Shown here: positions 18,129-26,225 of the stretch, piece by piece
How the letters are laid out: each line of letters begins with the position of its first letter
How positions within the stretch are numbered: the first letter of the stretch is position 1
Assembly (NCBI RefSeq): GCF_018137985.1
Contig: NZ_CP073084.1
Coordinates: 124,001-188,000, forward strand
Source of the DNA: Streptococcus oriscaviae
GTDB lineage: Bacteria; Bacillota; Bacilli; Lactobacillales; Streptococcaceae
DNA length: 64,000 nucleotides
Direction of reading: 5' to 3'
Notes under the pieces: model-generated
What the model was told of the DNA's origin: nothing
The model's database searches: none
The model's input: the letters and a program-made list of their open reading frames with translations, nothing else
Position numbers and translations under genes: made by a program

Positions 18129-18745
18129 CAGAACAGGATAAATGGCTAGAATGGGCTGTTCGTTTGCAGGCCCTAGCACAGGCAGGCTTGGCTTATGGAC
18201 GTGATGTTTACGACATTGAGCGTTTTGAGGAGATCAGGCAGATTGCTGCCGAGATGTTGGTTGAGCCTTCAGGACAGCCCCTTGAGGTAGTGAAGGAGCT
18301 GTTTTGTAAAGAAGTTGGTTACCAGACGCCTAAGCTTGATACTCGCGCAGCCATTTTTCAAGACGGAAAGATTCTACTGGTGCAAGAGAAAGATGGTCTG
18401 TGGGCCCTACCAGGAGGCTGGTGCGATGTGGATCAGTCTGTCAAGGACAATGTTGTCAAAGAAGTTAAAGAAGAAGCAGGGCTGGATGTGGAAGTGGAGC
18501 GGGTAGTGGCGATCTTGGACAAGGCCAAAAATAATCCTAGTAAATCAGCCATCCGAGTAACCAAGATTTTCCTTCTCTGCCGATGCCTAGGAGGAAGTTT
18601 TCAACCCAATATAGAAACCGTAGCTAGTGGCTATTTTGCTCTCGATAATCTTCCTGCCCTTTCACTAGCTAAAAATACTCCAGAACAGTTGGCCCTTTGC
18701 TTTGAAGCAAGTCAGGCCCAGCACTGGGAAACACGATTTGATTAA
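18125..18745 (+). CDS. Nudix hydrolase with N-terminal helical domain
   Basis: Nudix enzymes hydrolyse nucleoside diphosphates linked to another group. This 206-residue protein has an N-terminal helical extension (residues 1-65, the NUDIX_N type seen in ADP-ribose pyrophosphatase-like relatives) and then the Nudix fold. The box near residues 97-119 reads GGWCDVDQSVKDN and then VVKEVKEEAGLDV: the metal-binding Glu residues are kept, but the first Glu is Gln and the usual Arg is Lys. The start at 18125 overlaps the thioesterase stop with GGAGA upstream; a frame starting four codons earlier is possible. The substrate is unknown. Confidence 0.9.
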   Translation: MTEQDKWLEWAVRLQALAQAGLAYGRDVYDIERFEEIRQIAAEMLVEPSGQPLEVVKELFCKEVGYQTPKLDTRAAIFQDGKILLVQEKDGLWALPGGWCDVDQSVKDNVVKEVKEEAGLDVEVERVVAILDKAKNNPSKSAIRVTKIFLLCRCLGGSFQPNIETVASGYFALDNLPALSLAKNTPEQLALCFEASQAQHWETRFD

Positions 18746-18755
18746 GGAGAAATGA

Positions 18756-19529
18756 GTGAATTACAAGGGATATTTAATTGATTTAGATGGAACCATTTAT
18801 AAGGGGAAAAGCCGAATACCGGCTGGTGAGCGTTTTGTGCAGGAATTGCAGAAACGTCAGATTCCCTATCTGTTTGTGACCAATAACACGACCAGAAGGC
18901 CAGAAGCGGTGCAGCAGATGTTGGCGGAAGAGTTTAATGTCCAGACGCCTTTGAAGACCATTTACACCGCAAGTTTGGCTACGATTGACTATATGAATGA
19001 CTTGGGGCGTGAAAAGACAGTCTATGTCATCGGAGAAGATGGTCTTAAATCTGCTATTTTTGAGGCAGGCTATGTAGAAAATCAAGAAGAACCAGCCTAT
19101 GTCGTGGTTGGACTGGATACAGAAGTGACTTACGAGAAATTAGCAATTGCTACCCTTGCTATTGAAAATGGTGCCACCTTTATCGGAACTAATCCTGACC
19201 TCAATATTCCAACAGAGCGCGGCTTATTACCTGGGGCGGGTTCGCTGATTGCCCTTTTAGAGGCTGCGACACGGGTTAAACCAATCTTTATTGGCAAGCC
19301 AGAAGCAGTGATTATGGACAAGGCATTGGCCTTGCTTGGTACCGAGCGTAGCCAGACCCTCATGGTAGGGGACAACTATATGACGGACATTCGGGCTGGG
19401 ATTGATAATGGCTTTCCAACTCTCCTTGTATTGACAGGCTTCACTAAAGCTGAGGAGGTGTCTGATTTGCCAATTGCTCCGACCCATGTTCTATCTAGTC
19501 TGGATGAGTGGAGGTTTGATGAAAACTAG
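18756..19529 (+). CDS. HAD-family phosphatase, NagD/HAD-IIA type
   Basis: The 257-residue protein begins [18 protein letters not shown] with nucleophile Asp9 and Asp11, followed by [10 protein letters not shown] near residue 41 (motif II Thr), [13 protein letters not shown] near residue 178 (motif III Lys) and [17 protein letters not shown] near residue 202 (motif IV Asp pair). A cap between motifs II and III marks the HAD-IIA subclass. The likely substrate is a small sugar or nucleotide phosphate, not determined. The start is GTG 18756 with AAGGAG seven bases upstream. It overlaps the next gene by 11 nt, so the two are coupled. Confidence 0.93.
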   Translation: MNYKGYLIDLDGTIYKGKSRIPAGERFVQELQKRQIPYLFVTNNTTRRPEAVQQMLAEEFNVQTPLKTIYTASLATIDYMNDLGREKTVYVIGEDGLKSAIFEAGYVENQEEPAYVVVGLDTEVTYEKLAIATLAIENGATFIGTNPDLNIPTERGLLPGAGSLIALLEAATRVKPIFIGKPEAVIMDKALALLGTERSQTLMVGDNYMTDIRAGIDNGFPTLLVLTGFTKAEEVSDLPIAPTHVLSSLDEWRFDEN

Positions 19530-20136
19530 ATTACAACAGTTTGCGGTTATCCTCTCTATTCTTTCAGGAGCCATTCTAGCGACGATCTATCTTGCATGGC
19601 TTTTTTATCCAGTAGAAATCAATGTCTTGAACTTGGAAGGCATTGTCTATATGAAAGCAGCAGATATTTCTTACAACTTCAATGTCTTGCTTAACTACCT
19701 GACCAATCCGTTGGTGCAGGTACTTGAGATGCCAAATTTTTCGTCCTCAGCTGATGGACTTCATCATTTTGAACAGGTCAAATGGCTTTTCCATCTGACG
19801 CAGGCTATTTTTGTGCTGACAATACCTATTCTTGTGCTTTTTTTCAAACAAGTGATTCAGAAAGGGTACGGTCCTCTAGTTCAAAAGGGCTTTATTTGGG
19901 CAGCAGTACTGCCTATGCTAATCGGGATTTTGGGGTTGCTGATTGGTTTTGATGCCTTCTTTGTCCTTTTTCATCAGGTTCTCTTTGTTGGCGATAGTAC
20001 CTGGCTCTTTAATCCTGCAACGGATCCAGTCATCTATATACTGCCGCAAGAATTCTTTTTGCATTGCTTTGTCCTTTTTTTCTTGATTTATGAAGTGCTA
20101 TGTCTAAGCTTTGTCTGGTTAACTAGAAAAAAATAG
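19519..20136 (+). CDS. integral membrane protein of the TIGR01906 family
   Basis: A 205-residue protein with about four or five membrane segments: residues 8-30 ([20 protein letters not shown]), about 100-120 ([11 protein letters not shown]), about 130-155 ([24 protein letters not shown]) and about 180-200 ([20 protein letters not shown]). A short extracytoplasmic loop contains [15 protein letters not shown]. Such proteins commonly follow the NagD-like gene in streptococci; their function is unknown. The start is ATG 19519 behind GGAGG, inside the end of the phosphatase gene; the longer reading from 19474 has no ribosome site. Confidence 0.8.
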   Translation: MKTRLQQFAVILSILSGAILATIYLAWLFYPVEINVLNLEGIVYMKAADISYNFNVLLNYLTNPLVQVLEMPNFSSSADGLHHFEQVKWLFHLTQAIFVLTIPILVLFFKQVIQKGYGPLVQKGFIWAAVLPMLIGILGLLIGFDAFFVLFHQVLFVGDSTWLFNPATDPVIYILPQEFFLHCFVLFFLIYEVLCLSFVWLTRKK

Positions 20137-20184
20137 TTTTCATTCACACTCTGAAAATTTCATGCGTGATTTGACAAAAAAAGA

Positions 20185-20213
20185 TTGACAAAAAGTCGTA
20201 ATAACAGTATAAT
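20185..20213 (+). promoter_or_regulatory. rpsU promoter
   Basis: TTGACA (20185-20190), a 17-bp spacer and TATAAT (20208-20213) form a consensus promoter. A second TTGACA lies 14 bp upstream at 20171-20176. Confidence 0.85.
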
Positions 20214-20247
20214 GAGTAGGACTTTGAAATTGAGGGGAGTGAAAAAT

Positions 20248-20424
20248 ATGTCAAAAACAGTAGTACGCAAGAACGAATCACTTGATGATGCTCTTCGTCG
20301 TTTCAAACGTGCGGTTACTAAAGCTGGTACTCTTCAAGAAACACGCAAACGCGAATTCTACGAAAAACCATCTGTAAAACGTAAACGTAAATCAGAAGCA
20401 GCTCGTAAGCGTAAGAAATTCTAA
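20248..20424 (+). CDS. rpsU: 30S ribosomal protein S21
   Basis: S21 is a small basic protein of the 30S subunit needed for initiation on many mRNAs. The 58-residue product begins [21 protein letters not shown] and ends in the Lys/Arg-rich [13 protein letters not shown]. The true start is ATG 20248 behind GAGGGGAG; an upstream frame from 20185 covers the promoter and is not translated. It has its own strong promoter and terminator. In many bacteria rpsU precedes dnaG and rpoD; here galE and the reversed mscL lie between. Confidence 0.98.
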
Positions 20425-20434
20425 TTGTTATGAA

Positions 20435-20459
20435 AAACAGCTGCAAGGCTGTTTTTTGT
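20435..20459 (+). terminator. rpsU terminator
   Basis: AAACAGC (20435-20441) pairs with GCTGTTT (20448-20454) around TGCAAG, followed by T residues. Confidence 0.9.
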
Positions 20460-20496
20460 TTATTTGTTGTGAGCCAACCATTTGGAGGAGCTAATT

Positions 20497-21510
20497 ATGT
20501 CTATCTTAGTTACTGGTGGTGCTGGTTATATCGGTAGCCACACCGTTGTTGAATTGTTAAACTTGGGGCAAGAAGTTGTCATTGTAGACAATTTATCAAA
20601 CTCCAGTCCTCTGGTTTTAGATCGCATCGAAGCGATTACGGGCAAACGTCCCGCTTTTTACGAATTGGATGTAGCGGATAAGGACGGCTTGCGTCAGATT
20701 TTTGCAGCTGAGAAGATTGAGGCAGCCATCCATTTTGCAGGCTATAAGGCGGTAGGTGAGTCGGTTGAAAAGCCGATTATGTATTATGAAAACAACATCA
20801 TGTCAACCTTGGCTCTGGTTGAGGTTATGGCTGAATTTGATGTGAAGAAGATTGTTTTCAGTTCCAGCGCCACTGTCTATGGGCTCAATAATCCATCTCC
20901 TCTAGTGGAAACTATGCCAACCAGCGCTACAAACCCTTACGGTTATACCAAGGTTATGCTAGAACAAATTCTGCGCGATGTAGAAGTTGCAGATAACTCA
21001 TGGAGCATTGCTCTATTGCGCTATTTCAATCCAATTGGTGCCCACTCTTCTGGCTTGATTGGGGAGGATCCGTCTGGTATTCCAAATAATCTGATGCCAT
21101 TCATCGCTCAGGTTGCAGTTGGAAAGCGCCAAGAACTGAGCGTATTTGGTAATGACTACGATACAATAGATGGAACAGGTGTCCGGGATTATATCCATGT
21201 GGTTGATTTAGCTCTTGGGCATATTAAGGCTCTCGAAAAGATTGCTAACACCAAAGGTGTACATACCTACAATCTAGGGTCTGGGCAGGGAACCAGTGTG
21301 CTTGAATTGGTGCAGGCCTTTGAAAAGGTCAATGGGATTCCAGTTCCCTATAAGATTGTTGAACGCCGTCCTGGGGATGTGGCAACTTGCTTTGCCAATG
21401 CAGATAAAGCACTTGCAGAGTTGAATTGGAAGACAGAGAAGACGATTGAGGATATGTGTAAGGATACCTGGAACTGGCAGTCCAAGAATCCAAACGGTTA
21501 TCGGGAATAA
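20497..21510 (+). CDS. galE: UDP-glucose 4-epimerase
   Basis: GalE interconverts UDP-glucose and UDP-galactose, supplying galactose for capsule and wall polysaccharides or the Leloir pathway. The 337-residue protein begins [17 protein letters not shown] (NAD-binding GxxGxxG). [10 protein letters not shown] near residue 122 holds the catalytic Ser/Thr. [14 protein letters not shown] near residue 147 contains the Tyr-x3-Lys pair. [18 protein letters not shown] follows near residue 177. GGAGGAG stands 7 bp before the ATG; a TTG five codons upstream is less likely. No other gal gene is adjacent, so it may be a constitutive housekeeping copy. Confidence 0.96.
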   Translation: MSILVTGGAGYIGSHTVVELLNLGQEVVIVDNLSNSSPLVLDRIEAITGKRPAFYELDVADKDGLRQIFAAEKIEAAIHFAGYKAVGESVEKPIMYYENNIMSTLALVEVMAEFDVKKIVFSSSATVYGLNNPSPLVETMPTSATNPYGYTKVMLEQILRDVEVADNSWSIALLRYFNPIGAHSSGLIGEDPSGIPNNLMPFIAQVAVGKRQELSVFGNDYDTIDGTGVRDYIHVVDLALGHIKALEKIANTKGVHTYNLGSGQGTSVLELVQAFEKVNGIPVPYKIVERRPGDVATCFANADKALAELNWKTEKTIEDMCKDTWNWQSKNPNGYRE

Positions 21511-21543
21511 AAGAGTCTGAGAAAAAAGGCCTCAGCCCCTCAA

Positions 21544-21586
21544 AAGAATAAATCAGGTATGGGTTGCCCATACCTGATTTATTCTT
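21544..21586. terminator. perfect 20-bp inverted repeat between convergent galE and mscL
   Basis: Bases 21544-21563 pair perfectly with 21567-21586 across a 3-nt loop (TTG). The stem is unusually long and AT-rich at its base. It separates two converging genes and may terminate galE transcription, though a T run is lacking. Confidence 0.6.
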
Positions 21587-21591
21587 GGAAT

Positions 21592-21614
21592 AAAAAAACA
21601 GGCATAAAGCCTGC
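21592..21614 (-). terminator. mscL terminator
   Basis: On the minus strand CAGGC (21613-21609) pairs with GCCTG (21603-21599) around a 5-nt loop, followed by a run of T (A7 on the plus strand, 21592-21598). Confidence 0.85.
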
Positions 21615-21621
21615 TCTTTCA

Positions 21622-21984
21622 TTATTTGTTTTTCAACAAGTCGCGGATTTCTGCAAGAAGTTCTTCTTGAGTTGGACCAGCTGGAGCTTCTTCTTTTTTA
21701 GGCATTGCTTTTTCAGCAACCTTCACTACGAAGAAGAGTGAAGTACCGATAATCAAGAAGTTGATGATAGCGCTCAAGAAGCTACCGTATTTAACACCGT
21801 TCCAAGCAAGTTGTGCGATGTTTTCAACGTTTGCAGCTTTCAATGCTGGACTCAAAATGAGTGGTGTGATGATATCATTAACCAAAGAAGTGATGATAGC
21901 ACCAAAAGCTCCACCGATAATCACAGCAACTGCCAAGTCAAGCACATTACCTTTAAACAAAAAAGCTTTCAAATCTTTCAACAT
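21622..21984 (-). CDS. mscL: large-conductance mechanosensitive channel
   Basis: MscL is a homopentameric membrane pore that opens under osmotic downshock. The 120-residue protein begins MLKDLKAFLFKGNVLDLAVAV: an N-terminal amphipathic helix, then TM1 (residues 15-40, AVIIGGAFGAIITSLVNDIITPL with the Gly/Ala pore-packing pattern), a periplasmic loop around 45-65, TM2 (residues 68-90, FLSAIINFLIIGTSLFFVVKV) and a cytoplasmic C-terminal helix. It faces against galE and dnaG. AAAGGA precedes the start. A minus-strand promoter, TTGTAA (22048-22043), 16 bp, TATAAT (22026-22021), is visible. Confidence 0.97.
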   Translation of the reverse strand: MLKDLKAFLFKGNVLDLAVAVIIGGAFGAIITSLVNDIITPLILSPALKAANVENIAQLAWNGVKYGSFLSAIINFLIIGTSLFFVVKVAEKAMPKKEEAPAGPTQEELLAEIRDLLKNK

Positions 21985-22020
21985 ATCCTAAATACGTCCT
22001 TTCATAATGATTTCTTTTCT

Positions 22021-22048
22021 ATTATATACAAAAAATTACTTTTTACAA
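22021..22048 (-). promoter_or_regulatory. mscL promoter
   Basis: TTGTAA (22048-22043) and TATAAT (22026-22021) are separated by 16 bp on the minus strand, 37 bp ahead of the mscL start. Confidence 0.65.
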
Positions 22049-22143
22049 GTAATATGTCCTGAAAATTTTACTTTTTTGTCATTTTAGTATACAATATAAA
22101 CTGTCGAATTGTGCTTAGACCTGCATTGGAAGGAGGTGGCGGA

Positions 22144-23934
22144 TTGCTGAACAAAGATAAAATCAATGAGATTAAACAAGCGGTTAATATTGTCGATATT
22201 ATTGGAGAATCCGTCGCACTAACCAAGGCTGGTCGTAATTATTTGGGGCTCTGCCCTTTTCATGGGGAAAAAACGCCCTCCTTCAACGTCGTGGAGGATA
22301 AACAATTCTATCATTGTTTTGGTTGTGGGAAATCTGGAGATGTCTTCAAATTTATCGAGGACTATCGAGGCATTTCTTTTGTGGACAGTGTGCAGGTGGT
22401 TGCAGAGAAGGCTGGTTTCCAGCTGGATATTCAGCCTAGTTTCTCCCCACAAGAGAAAAAGGAGCATCCTCATCAGGTTTTATACGACATTCATAGTGAG
22501 GCAACCAAGTTCTACCATGCTCTTTTGATGACGACCAAGATGGGGGAGCCGGCGAGAGCCTACTTGCACCAGCGTGGTCTGACAGATGAAGTGATGAAGA
22601 CTTTCCAGATCGGTCTTGCACCGAGTGAGCCGAACTATCTGTTTCAAGGCTTATCGCAAAAATTTTCCGAAGCGGATCTCCTAAATTCTGGTCTGTTTAA
22701 TGCGGCTGACAACAACCAAGTTTACGATGCTTTTCAGGGAAGAATCATCTTTCCTTTGACAGATGAGTACGGTCGAGTCGTTGCCTTCTCTGGTCGAATC
22801 TGGCAAGCGGCAGATTTAGCCAACAAGCAGATAGCCAAGTATAAAAATAGTAGAAGCACTGCTATTTTTAATAAGAGTTACGAACTATATCATTTGGACA
22901 AGGCAAAAGCGACGATTAAAAAGAGTCGCGAAGTCTATCTGATGGAAGGATTCATGGATGTGATTGCTGCTCATCGAGCAGGAATTGACAATGCAGTAGC
23001 TTCGATGGGAACAGCCTTGACGCGAGAACAGGTTCAACACCTATCTAAGTTTTGCAAGAAGGTTGTTTTGACCTATGATGGGGATGCAGCAGGACAAGCG
23101 GCAACTGTTAAGGCCTTGGAGGAACTGAAAGACTTCCAAGTGGAGATTGTAACCCTCCCTGACAATATGGATCCGGATGAGTTTATTGCTCGCCATTCAG
23201 AAGAAGCCCTAGAACAAGTCCTAACTAAGTCTAGGATTAGCGATGTTGAGTTTTTGATTCATTATCTAAAACCGGAAAATCCTGACAATTTGCAGATGCA
23301 GATTGAATTTGTAGATCAAATCGCTCCAATTATTGCAAAAACTGCCTCGATTACCGCGCAGAATTCCTATATCTACAAAGTGGCGGATCTGTTGTCTGAT
23401 TTTGATTATGGTCAGGTGGAACAAGCGGTCAATACTGTGCGACTGCAACACAGACAAGAACGTAGTCAGCAGGTTTATCAGCAATCTAGTCCTACCTCGC
23501 CTTTGCAGGAACTTCCTCGTCAGTCAAAGATTACGAGTCTGATGCGGACGGAAAATCATCTTCTCTATCGGATGAAAGAACATGCCTATATTCTGAATAA
23601 TTATCGCTTAAGAGAGGATTTTTACTTCATCACACCCGAATTGCAGACACTTTTTCTCTTGCTCAAGAAACATGGAGAAATCAGTTCCTATGACCTTGCC
23701 CAGCAAGACGAGGCTGTCCAACGTGCCTGGTATCGTGTCTTAGAAGAAAAATTACCAATCGAAATAGGCGAAAATGAGTTAGAAGAATTGGAAGAACGTC
23801 GCCATCGTGAATTGTTAAAAAAGGAAAGCCAAGCCAAAACGCGCCTTATCCGGGAACATTCCCATATTGGAAATGATGATTTAGCCCTGGATGAATTAGC
23901 ACAACTGATTGCACAGAAAAGAAAAATGGAGTAA
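22144..23934 (+). CDS. dnaG: DNA primase
   Basis: DnaG makes RNA primers at the replication fork and binds the replicative helicase. The 596-residue product starts [24 protein letters not shown]2-type zinc ribbon near residues 36-62 ([12 protein letters not shown] then [14 protein letters not shown]) precedes the TOPRIM core, with [17 protein letters not shown] near residue 266 and [12 protein letters not shown] near residue 310 giving the acidic metal ligands. The C-terminal helicase-binding domain is short. No ATG fits; TTG 22144 with AAGGAGG seven bases upstream is the likely start. rpoD follows after 2 bp. Confidence 0.95.
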   Translation: MLNKDKINEIKQAVNIVDIIGESVALTKAGRNYLGLCPFHGEKTPSFNVVEDKQFYHCFGCGKSGDVFKFIEDYRGISFVDSVQVVAEKAGFQLDIQPSFSPQEKKEHPHQVLYDIHSEATKFYHALLMTTKMGEPARAYLHQRGLTDEVMKTFQIGLAPSEPNYLFQGLSQKFSEADLLNSGLFNAADNNQVYDAFQGRIIFPLTDEYGRVVAFSGRIWQAADLANKQIAKYKNSRSTAIFNKSYELYHLDKAKATIKKSREVYLMEGFMDVIAAHRAGIDNAVASMGTALTREQVQHLSKFCKKVVLTYDGDAAGQAATVKALEELKDFQVEIVTLPDNMDPDEFIARHSEEALEQVLTKSRISDVEFLIHYLKPENPDNLQMQIEFVDQIAPIIAKTASITAQNSYIYKVADLLSDFDYGQVEQAVNTVRLQHRQERSQQVYQQSSPTSPLQELPRQSKITSLMRTENHLLYRMKEHAYILNNYRLREDFYFITPELQTLFLLLKKHGEISSYDLAQQDEAVQRAWYRVLEEKLPIEIGENELEELEERRHRELLKKESQAKTRLIREHSHIGNDDLALDELAQLIAQKRKME

Positions 23935-23936
23935 TT

Positions 23937-25058
23937 ATGACAAGCAAAAAAGCAGATAAAAAAACAGAAGTAACGACCTTTGATGTTCAAGTAGCGGACT
24001 TTATCCGCAACCATAAAAAGGAAGGTACAGCTATTGATGATGAAATCAATGACAAGCTGGTTATTCCATTTACTTTGGATGCTGATGGCATTGATGACTT
24101 GTTGCAACGCATTCAAGATGCAGGAATTTCAATTATTGATAAATCCGGAAACCCTAGTGCTCGCGTTATGCAAGTAGAAGAAGAACCTGAACTGAGCGAT
24201 GAAGAGTTGCTGGGCAGCAATTCTGCCAAGGTCAACGACCCAGTCCGCATGTACCTGAAAGAAATCGGGGTTGTGCCTCTTTTGACCAACGAAGAAGAGC
24301 AAGAACTGGCCCTGGCTGTTGAAGCTGGGGATCCTGAAGCCAAGCAGCGTCTGGCAGAAGCTAACCTGCGTCTGGTGGTTTCTATTGCTAAGCGCTATGT
24401 AGGCCGCGGTATGCAGTTCCTAGATTTAATTCAAGAAGGAAATATGGGTCTCATGAAGGCGGTCGATAAATTTGACTACTCAAAAGGTTTCAAATTCTCG
24501 ACCTATGCAACTTGGTGGATCCGCCAGGCCATTACCCGTGCCATTGCAGACCAAGCCAGAACTATCCGTATTCCTGTGCACATGGTTGAAACCATCAACA
24601 AATTGGTGCGGGAACAACGCAACCTCCTGCAAGAATTGGGACAAGACCCAACTCCAGAACAAATTGCAGAACGGATGGATATGACGCCTGATAAGGTTCG
24701 TGAAATCCTCAAGATTGCTCAAGAACCAGTTTCCTTGGAAACGCCAATTGGCGAAGAGGATGATAGCCACTTGGGTGACTTTATCGAGGACGAAGTGATT
24801 GAAAATCCAGTAGATTATACGACTCGTGTTGTTCTCCGTGAGCAACTGGATGAGGTCCTGGATACCCTGACCGACCGAGAAGAAAATGTCCTCCGCCTGC
24901 GCTTCGGACTGGATGATGGAAAAATGCGTACCCTAGAAGATGTGGGCAAGGTCTTCAATGTGACCCGCGAACGCATCCGCCAAATCGAAGCCAAAGCCCT
25001 CCGCAAGCTCCGCCACCCATCCCGCAGCAAACCACTCAGAGACTTTATTGAGGATTAA
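23937..25058 (+). CDS. rpoD: primary RNA polymerase sigma factor SigA (RpoD)
   Basis: The 373-residue housekeeping sigma factor directs RNA polymerase to -35/-10 promoters. Region 1.2 ([16 protein letters not shown]) begins near residue 101. Region 2 contains [14 protein letters not shown] and [18 protein letters not shown] (residues 165-205). Region 3 follows, and region 4.2 contains [20 protein letters not shown] (near residue 330), ending LRDFIED. The N-terminal region 1.1 is short, as in other Gram-positives. Its ATG lies 2 bp behind the dnaG stop with GGAG upstream, so dnaG and rpoD form the core of the macromolecular synthesis operon. The stop is followed by tandem hairpins. Confidence 0.98.
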   Translation: MTSKKADKKTEVTTFDVQVADFIRNHKKEGTAIDDEINDKLVIPFTLDADGIDDLLQRIQDAGISIIDKSGNPSARVMQVEEEPELSDEELLGSNSAKVNDPVRMYLKEIGVVPLLTNEEEQELALAVEAGDPEAKQRLAEANLRLVVSIAKRYVGRGMQFLDLIQEGNMGLMKAVDKFDYSKGFKFSTYATWWIRQAITRAIADQARTIRIPVHMVETINKLVREQRNLLQELGQDPTPEQIAERMDMTPDKVREILKIAQEPVSLETPIGEEDDSHLGDFIEDEVIENPVDYTTRVVLREQLDEVLDTLTDREENVLRLRFGLDDGKMRTLEDVGKVFNVTRERIRQIEAKALRKLRHPSRSKPLRDFIED

Positions 25059-25061
25059 AAA

Positions 25062-25322
25062 CCTCCGGGGGAGGTTTTTAACGGCCGCTTAGAAACACGA
25101 AAGCGGCCCAAGCCCAGTGGGCTATTTTAACCGCTCCCCTTGAAATGAGAAAGGGAGCGCCTCCGGGGGAGGTTTTTAACGGCCGCTTAGAAACACGAAA
25201 GCGGCCCAAGCCCAGTGGGCTATTTTAACCGCTCCCCTTGAAATGAGAAAGGGAGCGCCTCCGGGGAACCTTTTTAATGGCCGCCTAGAAACACGAAAGC
25301 GGCCAAGCCTACGGATAGGCTT
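25062..25322 (+). repeat. 98-bp tandem repeat of terminator plus constant-loop hairpins behind rpoD
   Basis: 25062-25159 and 25160-25257 are identical 98-bp copies; a third, diverged and shorter copy runs from 25258 to about 25322. Each unit holds, in order: a terminator hairpin CCTCC-GGG-GGAGG with T5; hairpin GGCCGC/GCGGCC around a 14-nt loop (25089-25102); hairpin AGCCC/GGGCT with TATTTT; and hairpin GCTCCC/GGGAGC around a second 14-nt loop (25139-25152). The third copy keeps GGCCGC/GCGGCC around CTAGAAACACGAAA (25285-25298) and ends in AAGCCTA/TAGGCTT (25305-25322). It fills the 332-bp gap between rpoD and the next gene; no coding sequence is seen. Confidence 0.9.
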
Positions 25323-25390
25323 TCTCAACTCGCTGCCTCATTTGGGTTCAAGGGGATTGTTGACGAATTGTGAATAAGAAAGAGAGAAAA

Positions 25391-25714
25391 ATGGCGTATA
25401 CAGAAGATCAAATTAAGGACATTCAGGAGCGTATTTTTCATGCTCTTGAAGAAGTTATCGATCCCGAATTGGGCATTGATATTATCAATCTCGGTCTGAT
25501 ATATGAAATTCGCTTTGTTGAAGGAAAGGCGGAAATTGACATGACCCTAACTACCATGGGTTGTCCTCTGGCAGATTTGATTACAGACCAAATTCATGAT
25601 GTTCTCACCTCTGTTCCTGAGGTGACAGAAGTGGATGTTCGTTTGGTTTGGTCACCTGCTTGGACGGTGCAAAAAATGAGTCGTTATGCTCGGATTGCAC
25701 TTGGAATTAAGTAA
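25391..25714 (+). CDS. DUF59/MIP18 family metal-sulfur cluster assembly protein
   Basis: The 107-residue protein begins MAYTEDQIKDIQERIFHAL and has the MIP18 pattern EEVIDPELGIDIINLGLIYEI (residues 19-39) and TLTTMGCPLADLITDQI near residue 57, whose Cys is the conserved reactive residue of SufT/PaaD-like proteins that help assemble or hand over Fe-S clusters. An in-frame GTG seven codons upstream (25370) is a possible alternative start; both have weak ribosome sites. It follows rpoD but lies behind several terminators. A terminator follows at 25721-25755. Confidence 0.9.
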   Translation: MAYTEDQIKDIQERIFHALEEVIDPELGIDIINLGLIYEIRFVEGKAEIDMTLTTMGCPLADLITDQIHDVLTSVPEVTEVDVRLVWSPAWTVQKMSRYARIALGIK

Positions 25715-25720
25715 TAGATA

Positions 25721-25755
25721 AAGCATAGTTTCGAACATTCGGAGCTATGCTTTTT
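25721..25755 (+). terminator. terminator of the MIP18 gene
   Basis: AAGCATAG (25721-25728) pairs with CTATGCTT (25745-25752), followed by TTT. Confidence 0.85.
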
Positions 25756-25796
25756 GTAATATTTGGTATTTACGGAAATAATATCAGATTTTATAC

Positions 25797-25825
25797 TTGT
25801 CAAACAGAAACATTCGTGTTACAAT
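25797..25825 (+). promoter_or_regulatory. promoter of the structured RNA upstream of speA
   Basis: TTGTCA (25797-25802), a 17-bp spacer and TACAAT (25820-25825) with TG just before it. The start is predicted near 25832. Confidence 0.75.
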
Positions 25826-25831
25826 GAACAG

Positions 25832-26185
25832 GCCTAGGAAAAGTAGTGATACCTATTCTAGCAAATATCAGACCTATATGGGACAAAATCTTGTCATAAC
25901 CAAAGCCTACGGACAGGCGGGTCGAATGCCGAAGCGTGGCGAAAGCCACATTATTGATCGAGTTAAAAGCTCGAATTTTATAAGTTGATGTTAGGAGTCA
26001 GCTCCTAATTCGTATCAAATTTAGTGTGGTGAAAGCACACGTCATCTTGTGAAACGGTCAATAAAGTACGTATATATTTGCACTGGAGAGTAGGAAACGA
26101 TAGGCACATAAACTCAAGAGAAGAATAAAAAGCGTCAATAGCGATTGTAGAGCAGGGTGAACCTTGCTCTTTTTTCTTTGTATTA
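25832..26185 (+). ncRNA. structured non-coding RNA or riboswitch-like leader of the polyamine operon, class not recognised
   Basis: The transcript of about 350 nt runs from a clear promoter to a clear terminator and contains many helices. Closing helix: 25846-25848 plus 25852-25856 with 26100-26107. Inside it 25861-25868 pairs with 26074-26081. Enclosed hairpins are 25882-25886/25891-25895, 25905-25908/25915-25918, 25936-25940/25945-25949 with a GAAA tetraloop, 25958-25962/25970-25974, 25985-25989 plus 25991-25997 with 26002-26008 plus 26014-26018, and 26024-26028/26036-26040. A 63-codon frame here lacks a ribosome site and resembles nothing. It does not show the hallmark sequences of RNase P, T-box, lysine, guanidine or c-di-AMP RNAs that I know. 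It may be a free RNA or a cis regulator of speA. Confidence 0.7.
26150..26176 (+). terminator. terminator ending the structured leader, 50 bp before speA
   Basis: GAGCAGGG (26150-26157) pairs with CCTTGCTC (26162-26169), one G-U pair, around TGAA, followed by six T residues. No strong competing antiterminator was found by eye. Confidence 0.9.
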
Positions 26186-26225
26186 AAGAGGGAGGATATC
26201 ATCTAGCAAAGGAGAATTTTTCAGC

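Noticed and set aside
25797..25988. 63-codon frame at the head of the speA leader
   Set aside because: It starts in the -35 box of the promoter, has no ribosome site and runs through paired RNA helices.
25832..26185. RNase P RNA, T-box, lysine or guanidine riboswitch
   Set aside because: The conserved blocks of these classes, such as GAGGAAAGTCC of RNase P or the AGGGTGG-ACCGCG of T-boxes, are not present; only short chance resemblances such as AAGCCTACG were seen.
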